From Candidatus Thorarchaeota archaeon (GTDB lineage: Archaea; Asgardarchaeota; Thorarchaeia; Thorarchaeales; Thorarchaeaceae), in contig DAOWDY010000129.1 of assembly GCA_030638785.1 (NCBI GenBank), positions 1 through 12,139 on the forward strand: 12,139 nucleotides of DNA, written 5' to 3'. Position 1 is the stretch's first letter. Every line of letters starts with the position of its first letter. Shown one piece after another: positions 5,896-12,139 of the stretch. A program made the position numbers and the translations under genes. A model generated the notes under the pieces. It did not search any database and was not told the origin of the DNA. It saw only the letters and a list, made by a program, of their open reading frames with translations.

Positions 5896-8358
5896 ATGGG
5901 CACCGTAGCAAGCTGTGAGACTGAACACTCAGCCTTTCAGGTGATTCAACTGAGCCGCAAAAAAAAAGCAAAGAGCAAGAAGAAAGACAAGCTAGCTGTC
6001 TTTCTGTGTAAATGCGGCTCGAACATTGCTGAAACTGTTGATATTGAAGCACTCAGGAAGAAGTATGAGGATGATGGTATCCCTGTCGTAGAAGTCGATG
6101 CTCACCTCTGTTCTGAACAGGGTGTATACGATTTAGTTGATAAGATTAAAAAAAGCAAGTCTAAACGAGTTGTTCTAGCTGCTTGTTCACCTCTTCTTCA
6201 TGGTGATTTGTTCTCAGATGCAGTTCGGGAGGCGGGATTAGATCCTGGGCACCTCCACATGGCGAATATTCGAGAACAGTGTAGTTGGGTCCATTATGAT
6301 GATCCTGAGGCCGCAACAAAGAAGGCTGCAGCAATCATTGACACTGGGATTGCCAAGGTGAAGGACGCTCTCGCGATACCAACTCAGGAACTACCAATTA
6401 CCCAGAGAGCATTAATTGTTGGTGGAGGAGTAGCAGGACTGACTGCAGCTCTCGAGCTCGCAGATGCAGGAATTGAAACTGTTATCGTTGAGAGGGAAGG
6501 ATTTCTGGGGGGACATATGGCCAAATGGGATCAGCTCTTCCCAACCTTCGATTGCAGTATCTGTATTCTAGGCCCAATGATGACAAGAGCTCGGCGACAT
6601 CCCTCCATTCGAATCATGACCCTTGCAGACATTGCTGGTGTCCGAGGTAGAGTTGGACAGTATCAAGTTACAGTTAACAAACGAGCGAGGTTTGTGGATA
6701 TTGAATCATGCACGGGATGTAATAGATGCTTAGAAGTCTGCCCTGTTGATGTTCCAGATGAGTACAACAGCGGTCTTGGAAAGAGAAGGGCAATGGTTAG
6801 ACCCACAGTTGATGCAGTTCCAATTGCACCATACATAGACATCGACAATTGCATTGGATGCCAATCATGTGCAGGCGTCTGTGAACCGGAATCCCTCCGA
6901 TACAAAGAAGAAGATTGTACAGAGGTCCTTAATGTTGGAGCGGTCATTGTTGCAACAGGATTCAAGCCCTTTGATCCAACTATTGTCGAAGAGTACGGAT
7001 ATGGCGAATTTCCGGATGTTATCACTTCGATTGAACTGGAACGACTCATGAATCCGGAAGGCCCTAGTGGAGGAAAACTTGTTCGGCCATCAAACGGAGA
7101 ACCTCCGCGTCGGATTGTCTTCGTTCCATGTGTCGGAAGTCGTTCTCATCGATTCAACAGACCATACTGTAGTAGAGCCTGTTGCTCAGAGGCGGTAAAA
7201 GAAGTCATCCAATTGAAACAACAACTGCCTGATAGTGATGCTTATGTGTTTTATACCGACATGCGGACCTTTGGTAAAGGCCAGGAAGAACTCTATGTGA
7301 GAGCGGCAAAGGAGTACAAAGTCCAGTTCGTTCGGGGAAAGGTTGGAGAAGTAATAGAGGACCCTGTATCTGATACGATCTCCATACGAGCAGAAGATAC
7401 TCTTCTTCGTAAAATGTTAGAGATGCAAGTGGACCTCGTTGTTCTCATGGTTGGGATGGACCCAGACCCAAGCAATGTTGAGATTTCAAGGATGTTCAAG
7501 GTACCACTTGACGAGAATGGTTTCTTCTTGGAACGACATCTCAAGCTAGCACCGAGTAGCACTGAATCCAAGGGAATATTTCTTGCGGGTGCAGCTCAAG
7601 GTCCGAAAGATATTGCTGATTCGGTGGCACATGCAGGACTTGCCGCCTCCAAGGTGAAGACCTTGCTTGCTTCTGGCGATGTCATCGTTGACGCTTGTGT
7701 TCCATCCTTTGATGTTGACCTATGTATAGGATGCAGACTCTGCGAAAAAGTCTGTAATTCGAAAGCAATCAAGTTCAATGGTGAAAAGGTACCTGAGATT
7801 GACAAGGTAGCATGCCGAGCATGCGGGGCGTGTGTCGCGGCTTGTCCCTCTGGTGCTCTTGACCTTCCATGCCTTACTAATGAGCAACTTGAGAGTGCAA
7901 CTAAGGCTGCAATCACCTTTAATCCACATCGACCTGCCATTGTCGGATACTTGTGTAGATGGTGTGCATACAGTGCCGCAGATAGAGCAGGAACGGCCAG
8001 AATGAGATATCCACCTAATGTGATTCCGATACAAGTCCCTTGTACCGGGCGTTTGAATGCAGATACTCTTCTGACCGCGTTCGCCGAGGGAGCAGATGGC
8101 GTTGCAGTAATGGGTTGTCACATTCAGGACTGTCATTACCGTTCAGGGGCCAGTGACGCCAAGGGTAGAACTGAGAATATTCAAGAAGTATTAGATGCCG
8201 CAGGCATAGATAGGACTAGATTGTATTTTGGAAGTGCATCTGCTTCTGAGGCAGATCGATTTGCAGAACAGATGACGGATTTTGTGAATAGCATTATCAG
8301 AATTGGTCCTCTTGGTAAGGAAACCTCGAGCAAAGGCGAGAAAGCGACTGGAGGTTGA
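5896..8358 (+). CDS. hdrA: HdrA-MvhD fusion, heterodisulfide reductase-type flavin Fe-S subunit
   Basis: An 820-residue protein (from ATG 5896) with an HdrA part and a fused C-terminal MvhD/FlpD domain. HdrA carries the FAD that splits electron pairs between ferredoxin and a higher-potential acceptor. Features in order: N-terminal domain with C38, C40, C72, C97 and C129; FAD-binding GGGVAG (177-182); DCSICILGP near 220; ferredoxin motifs C272-C282 and C319-C329; the HdrA signature CVGSR (C412) and PYCSRACC (C425-C430); a second ferredoxin pair C610-C620 and C640-C650; then MvhD (about 680-800) with LCRWCAYSAAD, VPCTGR, GCHIQDCHYR, probable [2Fe-2S] ligands C687, C690, C716, C741 and C746. MvhD normally links HdrA to a hydrogenase or formate dehydrogenase. 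The start is uncertain: GTG 5941 is an alternative and no ribosome site is visible. A lysine-rich stretch encoded by an A9 run precedes the first domain. HdrB and HdrC are not in the window. Confidence 0.93.
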   Translation: MGTVASCETEHSAFQVIQLSRKKKAKSKKKDKLAVFLCKCGSNIAETVDIEALRKKYEDDGIPVVEVDAHLCSEQGVYDLVDKIKKSKSKRVVLAACSPLLHGDLFSDAVREAGLDPGHLHMANIREQCSWVHYDDPEAATKKAAAIIDTGIAKVKDALAIPTQELPITQRALIVGGGVAGLTAALELADAGIETVIVEREGFLGGHMAKWDQLFPTFDCSICILGPMMTRARRHPSIRIMTLADIAGVRGRVGQYQVTVNKRARFVDIESCTGCNRCLEVCPVDVPDEYNSGLGKRRAMVRPTVDAVPIAPYIDIDNCIGCQSCAGVCEPESLRYKEEDCTEVLNVGAVIVATGFKPFDPTIVEEYGYGEFPDVITSIELERLMNPEGPSGGKLVRPSNGEPPRRIVFVPCVGSRSHRFNRPYCSRACCSEAVKEVIQLKQQLPDSDAYVFYTDMRTFGKGQEELYVRAAKEYKVQFVRGKVGEVIEDPVSDTISIRAEDTLLRKMLEMQVDLVVLMVGMDPDPSNVEISRMFKVPLDENGFFLERHLKLAPSSTESKGIFLAGAAQGPKDIADSVAHAGLAASKVKTLLASGDVIVDACVPSFDVDLCIGCRLCEKVCNSKAIKFNGEKVPEIDKVACRACGACVAACPSGALDLPCLTNEQLESATKAAITFNPHRPAIVGYLCRWCAYSAADRAGTARMRYPPNVIPIQVPCTGRLNADTLLTAFAEGADGVAVMGCHIQDCHYRSGASDAKGRTENIQEVLDAAGIDRTRLYFGSASASEADRFAEQMTDFVNSIIRIGPLGKETSSKGEKATGG
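8350..8355 (+). promoter_or_regulatory. Shine-Dalgarno for the polyferredoxin gene
   Basis: GGAGGT sits inside the last hdrA codons and 7 bases before ATG 8363. It fixes the polyferredoxin start there instead of at the earlier in-frame ATG (8303) and indicates coupled translation with hdrA. Confidence 0.75.
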
Positions 8359-8362
8359 AACC

Positions 8363-9715
8363 ATGGAGAAACGCGAGTTATCTATTGGAGAGAAGCCAGT
8401 CATCTCTATGGATGTTGAAGATGGTAAAGTTCGACTGACCTGGAAGACATCACATCTCACTAGGTCTCTTGACCATGATATATCAAAATGCGTTGGGTGT
8501 AACCTTTGTCTTCCATGTCCATGGGAGGCAATCACTATGGGTCCAGTGAAGGAAACCGCATCAGGACTCATTGAAGGCGCACCACTAGTCAATGTAGATC
8601 CTGAAGCCTGTACCTTCTGTGGACTCTGTGACTCCGCATGCATATTCAGAGCGTTCGAAGCCAAGTATGAGGGTGAGGGCGCAATCAATGAGTATAATCG
8701 AATAGAGGGCACTCACAAGATAGATGAGGAAAAATGTGCACCTTGTTTACTCTGTGAAAAGGTCTGTCCAACAGGGTCACTTCACGCAGAAGTTAAGGTT
8801 GACAGGAAAGAAGACTGCGTTATATATCAGGGAAAAGAGTATGCGAAAGGTACTATCAAGATTGACGAGGACAAGTGCTCTCTTTGTGGGCTCTGTGAAA
8901 TCTTATGTCCTGAAGCAATCAAGATCTTCTGGTCGGATTCGGCAGAACCCCCACAATTCCGACCAGCAGTTGCTATCCGGGTGGACGAAGACCACTGTGA
9001 CTATTGTGGCCTTTGCGCAGATATTTGCCCTGATGAGGCGATTGAGATCACTTGTACTGAATCTGGTAAGAGAACGATTAGGCAACCAGAGATTTCTGGA
9101 ACGCTCAAACATGAAGACAGCACATGTGTAAAATGTGGTCTCTGTGCAGAAGTATGCCCATACGATGCACTTGAGGTTGTAAAACCATTCACTGGTGAAG
9201 TCCGGATTATAAAGTTGGAGAAATGTGATCCCACAGGATGCAACAACTGTTTCAACATATGTCCTACGAAGGCTATCTATCCAACTGGTACCGCAGACAA
9301 GATCGCTATTCTTGACGAGAGCTGTGTATATTGTGGTGCCTGTGAGCATTCCTGTCCCTATGATGTTCTGGAGGTTGTTCGAGAGGGTTACGTGGTCGAA
9401 GAACTAGAGCGCGCAAGAGAATGGGAAAGATCACGAAAGGTGTTCTTCGATGCAGTAATTGGAAAGGGTCCTCCTCCGAGTAACGTCTTTGAGAGAGACA
9501 TTGTTGTAAAGGCGGTCGAGAGACCTCGTGTACGAATTACCGAAGCGAGTGCTTGGGACTCGGTGGATGGAGAGAGGGAAGTAGCAATGAAAGCGATTGA
9601 GAGGGTGAGAGACCTTCTCAGGAAAAAACCGCGTACACATCTTCAGCTAGAACGAGGACAGACAGACAAGGTCATTAAAACCATTAAGGATCAAGAAGAG
9701 CCTCAGGATGAGTGA
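8363..9715 (+). CDS. Polyferredoxin with eight [4Fe-4S] motifs (FwdF-like)
   Basis: A 450-residue multi-cluster ferredoxin with eight four-cysteine motifs: C43-C52, C83-C93, C125-C135, C172-C182, C212-C222, C255-C265, C288-C300 and C321-C331. Most are regular CxxCxxCxxxC; the first is CVGCNLCLPC, with spacing x2-x2-x2, and the seventh is CDPTGCNNC with an extended first gap. Eight clusters is the number in FwdF, the polyferredoxin that wires the Hdr and Fwd halves in methanogens, and the neighbouring HdrA, FwdB-like and FwdD-like genes support that comparison. A lysine/arginine/glutamate-rich, probably helical tail of about 110 residues follows the last cluster and has no equivalent I know of in FwdF. 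The gene starts 4 bases after the hdrA stop. Expected role: a cytoplasmic electron wire. VhuB-type polyferredoxins are the main alternative. Confidence 0.85.
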   Translation: MEKRELSIGEKPVISMDVEDGKVRLTWKTSHLTRSLDHDISKCVGCNLCLPCPWEAITMGPVKETASGLIEGAPLVNVDPEACTFCGLCDSACIFRAFEAKYEGEGAINEYNRIEGTHKIDEEKCAPCLLCEKVCPTGSLHAEVKVDRKEDCVIYQGKEYAKGTIKIDEDKCSLCGLCEILCPEAIKIFWSDSAEPPQFRPAVAIRVDEDHCDYCGLCADICPDEAIEITCTESGKRTIRQPEISGTLKHEDSTCVKCGLCAEVCPYDALEVVKPFTGEVRIIKLEKCDPTGCNNCFNICPTKAIYPTGTADKIAILDESCVYCGACEHSCPYDVLEVVREGYVVEELERAREWERSRKVFFDAVIGKGPPPSNVFERDIVVKAVERPRVRITEASAWDSVDGEREVAMKAIERVRDLLRKKPRTHLQLERGQTDKVIKTIKDQEEPQDE

Positions 9716-10079
9716 CATCCTCGTCCGAGCGTGTAGCAGTGATTGATACTCCATGCATTTGTGGAGGAGATTTTTCAACAGGAACTGCAACAAGGGCCAT
9801 TGCCCAAGAACTAGGGGGCATTACAGCGAAACCCTCAGTAGCCTTCTCACTCCCAAACGCACGTACGATGACATTCCCAACCTTGTTCTTCAGGTTGACA
9901 TTCTTTCCATCTTGTAGACCTAGCTTTTGTAGATCACTCTTATGCAGTGTTACTCTGGCAGCTGCGTGAATATATTCCTGAGAGAACTTGTCACCAGTAG
10001 CAGCAATATCAGCTTCGAAAGATGGTGCAACAACAAGCTTGAGTTCGACATGTGGGAAGAGAAAATCACCGAGTGCCAT
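9684..10079 (-). CDS. fwdD: FwdD-like molybdopterin-dinucleotide-binding subunit
   Basis: A 131-residue protein of the FwdD family, the small subunit that completes the binding pocket for the molybdopterin guanine dinucleotide cofactor of the FwdB subunit. Visible are the beta-rich start (VELKLVVAPSF), the DKFSQEYIHAAARVTLHKSDLQKLGL segment read in pieces (the family has a similar xxxYxxxxAxxxLxxxDxxxLGL layout), NVNLKNKVGNVIV, and a VMPPSSWAMALVAVP loop where I recall methanogen FwdD having MPxGPxANA. Length is typical (about 130). ATG 10079 is preceded by GGAG (10092-10089) at 9 bases. It stands apart from the FwdB-like gene and is convergent with the polyferredoxin gene, sharing its last 32 bases. 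The presence of an FwdD partner argues that the FwdB-like protein still holds a pterin cofactor. Confidence 0.82.
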   Translation of the reverse strand: MALGDFLFPHVELKLVVAPSFEADIAATGDKFSQEYIHAAARVTLHKSDLQKLGLQDGKNVNLKNKVGNVIVRAFGSEKATEGFAVMPPSSWAMALVAVPVEKSPPQMHGVSITATRSDEDVTHPEALLDP

Positions 10080-10201
10080 ATTCTTATGCTCCAGATTCTC
10101 AAATCTATCAGACTATTGCGCATCTATATCCTTGACATATCACGTTTTCGTTGTGGCAGGTGTTGAGCCGCAAACATCACCCTTTTGAGGAATTGCAGTC
10201 C
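10080..10201. promoter_or_regulatory. Divergent promoter region between fwdD and the DUF166 gene
   Basis: The 122-base gap holds a TATA-like element readable on both strands (CTATATC, 10124-10130; GATATAG on the minus strand). On the minus strand initiation about 25 bases downstream fits the short fwdD leader; on the plus strand it, or ACATATC (10136-10142), fits the DUF166 gene. A perfect inverted repeat AGATT-CTCA-AATCT (10093-10106) sits near the predicted fwdD transcription start and could be an operator or mRNA hairpin. Confidence 0.4.
10093..10106. repeat. Short perfect inverted repeat in the fwdD leader
   Basis: AGATT, four-base CTCA loop, AATCT. It lies directly upstream of the fwdD Shine-Dalgarno (10092-10089). 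A five-pair stem is short and may be chance; its position at the expected transcription start makes it worth recording. Confidence 0.35.
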
Positions 10202-11020
10202 ATGTTTGCTACTTCACAGGTGATGTTCTTGCGAATAGCGGCTATCTATGGTGATGTCTTCGCCGAACGGGTTATGGGGAATCTAATCAACTTCAAGAAC
10301 TTCTGTACAGGGTGCGAGCCTGTCTGCTCTGAATGCAGGAAGGGGTACGGTTCATACGTGGGAGATATTGTTGGAATACATCAAGTAGAACCACCTTCCC
10401 CAACAATGATTGAGGAAGCAGAAGAATACTTCAAAGACATGAATTTCAATGAGTGCGATTTATTACTTGTCGTTGCAATCCATCATGACCTCCTGGCATC
10501 TATCGACTATATCATTGAGAGAACTGGAGCGAAGGCAATTCTTGCTCCAATCGAGGACCCAACCTGGATACCTCCAGGTCTGAGAGAACAGGTGAAGGAA
10601 ACACTGGACAAGATTGGCATTGAGTATGCCTTCCCGAAGCCCTTCTGTACCCTTGAGCCCGGGGAGGGAAAATTGATAGACGAATTCATGGAAACTTACA
10701 AGGTTGGCAAACCTATTCACTATGTGGATATGAAAGGAACTGACATTGCAGAGATTGGTCCTCTAAGGTCTGCGCCATGTGGCTGTACTTGGTATGTCAG
10801 TCAGAAAATCAGAGGCAAATCAATCGCTGATACAGATGTACTCTTTGATGAGATAGCAAAGGCACATCATTCCTACCCATGCACTGCTTCAATGGCCAAG
10901 GATAGAGAAGTGGGAGACGCCTTACTCCATGTTGCAGGATACAATGCACGATATGCAGTCTGTGAGGCCACTGGAATTGAAGATTGTCGATCCGCTCCTG
11001 AGAAAGAAAAAGGACATTGA
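10202..11020 (+). CDS. DUF166 family protein, cysteine-rich
   Basis: A 272-residue protein that I recognise as DUF166 (a mostly archaeal family; some members are annotated as an unusual thymidylate synthase, which I regard as unsettled). From the chosen start: FLRIAAIYGDVF at the N-terminus, then CTGCEPVCSEC (CxxCxxxxCxxC), a VAIHHDL segment, the IEDPTWIPPGLREQ segment, APCGCTWYV, and AHHSYPCTASM near the end. Eight or more conserved-looking cysteines suggest a metal or Fe-S site. The ATG at 10202 is chosen because GAGG (10187-10190) precedes it by 11 bases; ATG 10223, just before the conserved start of the domain, is possible, and the upstream ATG at 10151 adds residues unlike the family. 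Divergent from fwdD and followed by the DUF3786 gene after 43 bases. Its job is unknown; context hints at C1 or cofactor metabolism. Confidence 0.75.
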   Translation: MFATSQVMFLRIAAIYGDVFAERVMGNLINFKNFCTGCEPVCSECRKGYGSYVGDIVGIHQVEPPSPTMIEEAEEYFKDMNFNECDLLLVVAIHHDLLASIDYIIERTGAKAILAPIEDPTWIPPGLREQVKETLDKIGIEYAFPKPFCTLEPGEGKLIDEFMETYKVGKPIHYVDMKGTDIAEIGPLRSAPCGCTWYVSQKIRGKSIADTDVLFDEIAKAHHSYPCTASMAKDREVGDALLHVAGYNARYAVCEATGIEDCRSAPEKEKGH

Positions 11021-11063
11021 GAAAGACTGAAAATACTCGGTAGCCACCTATAACTGAATTGCA

Positions 11064-11708
11064 ATGGTAGACGAGATTATAGAATACTGGGCGAGTCTAG
11101 CACGAGAATTAGCTGCTAGGTTCAACATTGAGGAGTTCGATAAGAGCTCAGACTTTTGGAACTGGAAGAATTTCAGTGAGGATATACGTAATCTCAGAAA
11201 TAAGTTTGGCTTTGGCAACGAGTATGTAGACATCATGGGACTTAGAGTGGACTTTGAAACAGGAGAAACTCTAGATCTACTAACAGACCAGAAAACTAGC
11301 ACCAGTCGAGTGATTCCCCATCTCTACTATCACAGCAAATCTCAGGACAAAGGCGTAGCGAATGAGTGGGTGAAATATAATGCACTTAGTGGATCCTGGG
11401 CATGCAGATATAGTTTCGATGAGAAAGATGTGAAAGCCTTAGCTGATGCTTTTGTCAATAACAAAGAGAAGCTCTTTGAAGCGTTGAAGAAATTGGGAGC
11501 TAAGGAAGCAGATTTTGGAGATGCTGCATTTGAGTTGCCTTTTCTTCCAATGGTCAAGGTGCTACTTGTGTTCGAAGAAGCTGATGAAGAGTTTCCTGCA
11601 AGTGTTAGGCTGTTATATGACAAGAACTCCATCTTCTATATGCCTCATGAACAGCTAGGAGACATTAGTTGGTTCCTGGCAAGTAGAGTTCTTCAATCGC
11701 TTGGATAA
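11064..11708 (+). CDS. DUF3786 family protein
   Basis: A 214-residue protein matching my memory of DUF3786: the segment VIPHLYYHSKS followed by EWVKYNALSGSWACRYSF, an AFELPFLPMVKVLLVFEEADEEFPAS stretch (read in pieces), and the VRLLYDKNSIFYMPHEQLGDISWF ending. Function is not established. The family occurs mainly in anaerobes with corrinoid and Wood-Ljungdahl enzymes, and some members carry an N-terminal CdhE-like Fe-S domain; this one does not, although a stand-alone protein with that domain is encoded at 5319-5777. No signal peptide or membrane segment is visible, so it is probably cytoplasmic. No Shine-Dalgarno precedes ATG 11064; an AAAATACT element at 11031-11038 could drive a leaderless transcript, or the gene may be co-transcribed with the DUF166 gene 43 bases upstream. 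Confidence 0.78.
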   Translation: MVDEIIEYWASLARELAARFNIEEFDKSSDFWNWKNFSEDIRNLRNKFGFGNEYVDIMGLRVDFETGETLDLLTDQKTSTSRVIPHLYYHSKSQDKGVANEWVKYNALSGSWACRYSFDEKDVKALADAFVNNKEKLFEALKKLGAKEADFGDAAFELPFLPMVKVLLVFEEADEEFPASVRLLYDKNSIFYMPHEQLGDISWFLASRVLQSLG

Positions 11709-11776
11709 TACTTTGACTAGAGAGTATGTAATAGCCTATGTGAGGCCACTACAGCACTTTCTACTATCACTTGAGG
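11709..11776. other. Convergent intergenic gap between DUF3786 and mer
   Basis: A 68-base gap where two genes end facing each other. It is moderately A/T-rich, but I see no clear stem-loop or long T tract on either strand, so no terminator is called. Confidence 0.5.
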
Positions 11777-12139
11777 TTACTTCTTGAAGTGTGGGATAAT
11801 TTCCTTACCAATCTGTTTTATTGCATCACTCTTCTTTGGACCAATTGGTGAACCAACAACGAATTGTGTTACACCAACCTTACTAAGATCCTCAATGCGT
11901 TTGATGCAGTGGGCTTTGTTTCCAACAACAGCAAAGGCATCAATCATTTCATCAGTGATTGCACCTGGAAGATCCTTGAAGTTGCCTTCACCAAGAAGAG
12001 CACGAACCTTGTTGCACGCATCCATATCTAGATCATGTCGTTCAAGAACAACATCAGGAGAACCAGCCACAATGAATGCAACAACAATCTTTGCATCCCC
12101 TTCCAAGGCTTCTTCTCTTGAGTTACCAATACTGAAGGA
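11777..12139 (-). CDS. mer: 5,10-methylenetetrahydromethanopterin reductase Mer, C-terminal part (runs off the right edge)
   Basis: The last 120 residues of a roughly 320-residue F420-dependent reductase of the bacterial luciferase-like family. Mer reduces methylene-H4MPT to methyl-H4MPT with reduced F420, or the reverse; the methyl group feeds CODH/ACS. The frame is open to base 12139 with no start inside, so the gene continues outside. Matching segments include AKIVVAFIVAGSPDVVLERH, DEMIDAFAVVG, and the near-diagnostic GVTQFVVGSPIGP, which resembles the GVTQYVAGSPIGP I recall from methanogen Mer. Residues binding F420 are in the missing N-terminal part. It converges with the DUF3786 gene and has its own, unseen promoter. 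Other F420-dependent luciferase-like enzymes are the alternative, but the SPIGP-type ending favours Mer. Confidence 0.88.
   Translation of the reverse strand, partial: SFSIGNSREEALEGDAKIVVAFIVAGSPDVVLERHDLDMDACNKVRALLGEGNFKDLPGAITDEMIDAFAVVGNKAHCIKRIEDLSKVGVTQFVVGSPIGPKKSDAIKQIGKEIIPHFKK

Noticed and set aside
9942..10188. Small plus-strand frames across fwdD and the following gap
   Set aside because: They overlap the fwdD coding region or its promoter and have no ribosome site or conserved sequence.
1..12139. CRISPR arrays, insertion sequences, prophage or defence genes
   Set aside because: No regularly spaced repeats, transposase or integrase motifs, or terminal inverted repeats were seen; the genes form a coherent metabolic locus.

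Overview
The window looks like archaeal chromosomal DNA from an organism running the archaeal (tetrahydromethanopterin-type) Wood-Ljungdahl pathway. The evidence is archaeal-type CODH/ACS genes in the order cdhA-cdhB-cdhC, the C-terminal part of an F420-dependent methylene-H4MPT reductase (Mer), an HdrA fused to MvhD, and FwdB/FwdD-like formylmethanofuran dehydrogenase homologues. Genes are tightly packed, starts often carry good Shine-Dalgarno sequences (GGAGG-type), and TATA-like boxes lie upstream of the longer gaps. Base composition looks moderate. There is no mcr, mtr or rRNA here, so the lineage cannot be fixed; an Asgard (for example Thorarchaeota-like), Bathyarchaeia-like or other non-methanogenic acetogenic or alkane-oxidising archaeon would all fit.

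Layout. (1) Minus strand, 1-5777, six genes read right to left: a small Fe-S protein with a CdhE/AcsC-type N-terminal cluster domain, a divergent FwdB-like protein, the CODH nickel-insertion ATPase CooC, then (after a 146-base gap with a TATA-like box) cdhA, cdhB and the start of cdhC, which runs off the left edge. (2) Plus strand, about 5896-9715: hdrA-mvhD fusion followed after 4 bases by an eight-cluster polyferredoxin. (3) Minus strand, 9684-10079: an FwdD-like molybdopterin-dinucleotide-binding protein whose end overlaps the polyferredoxin end. (4) Plus strand: a DUF166 protein and a DUF3786 protein. (5) Minus strand at the right edge: the C-terminal part of Mer. No stretch longer than about 165 bases is without a gene.

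How the parts may work together. CdhA/B/C and CooC make and mature the CO dehydrogenase/acetyl-CoA synthase; Mer supplies the methyl-level C1 unit. Between them sits a set of redox genes (HdrA-MvhD, polyferredoxin, FwdB-like, FwdD-like, Fe-S adaptor) that resembles the electron-handling half of the Hdr-Fwd complex of methanogens but lacks FwdA, FwdC, HdrB and HdrC in this window. The FwdB-like protein has Ser where the family has its metal-binding Cys or Sec, Gln for the following His, and a shortened central region, so it is unlikely to be an ordinary formylmethanofuran dehydrogenase. This FwdBD-HdrA-polyferredoxin-Fe-S set, linked to CODH/ACS, is the best candidate here for an under-described system.
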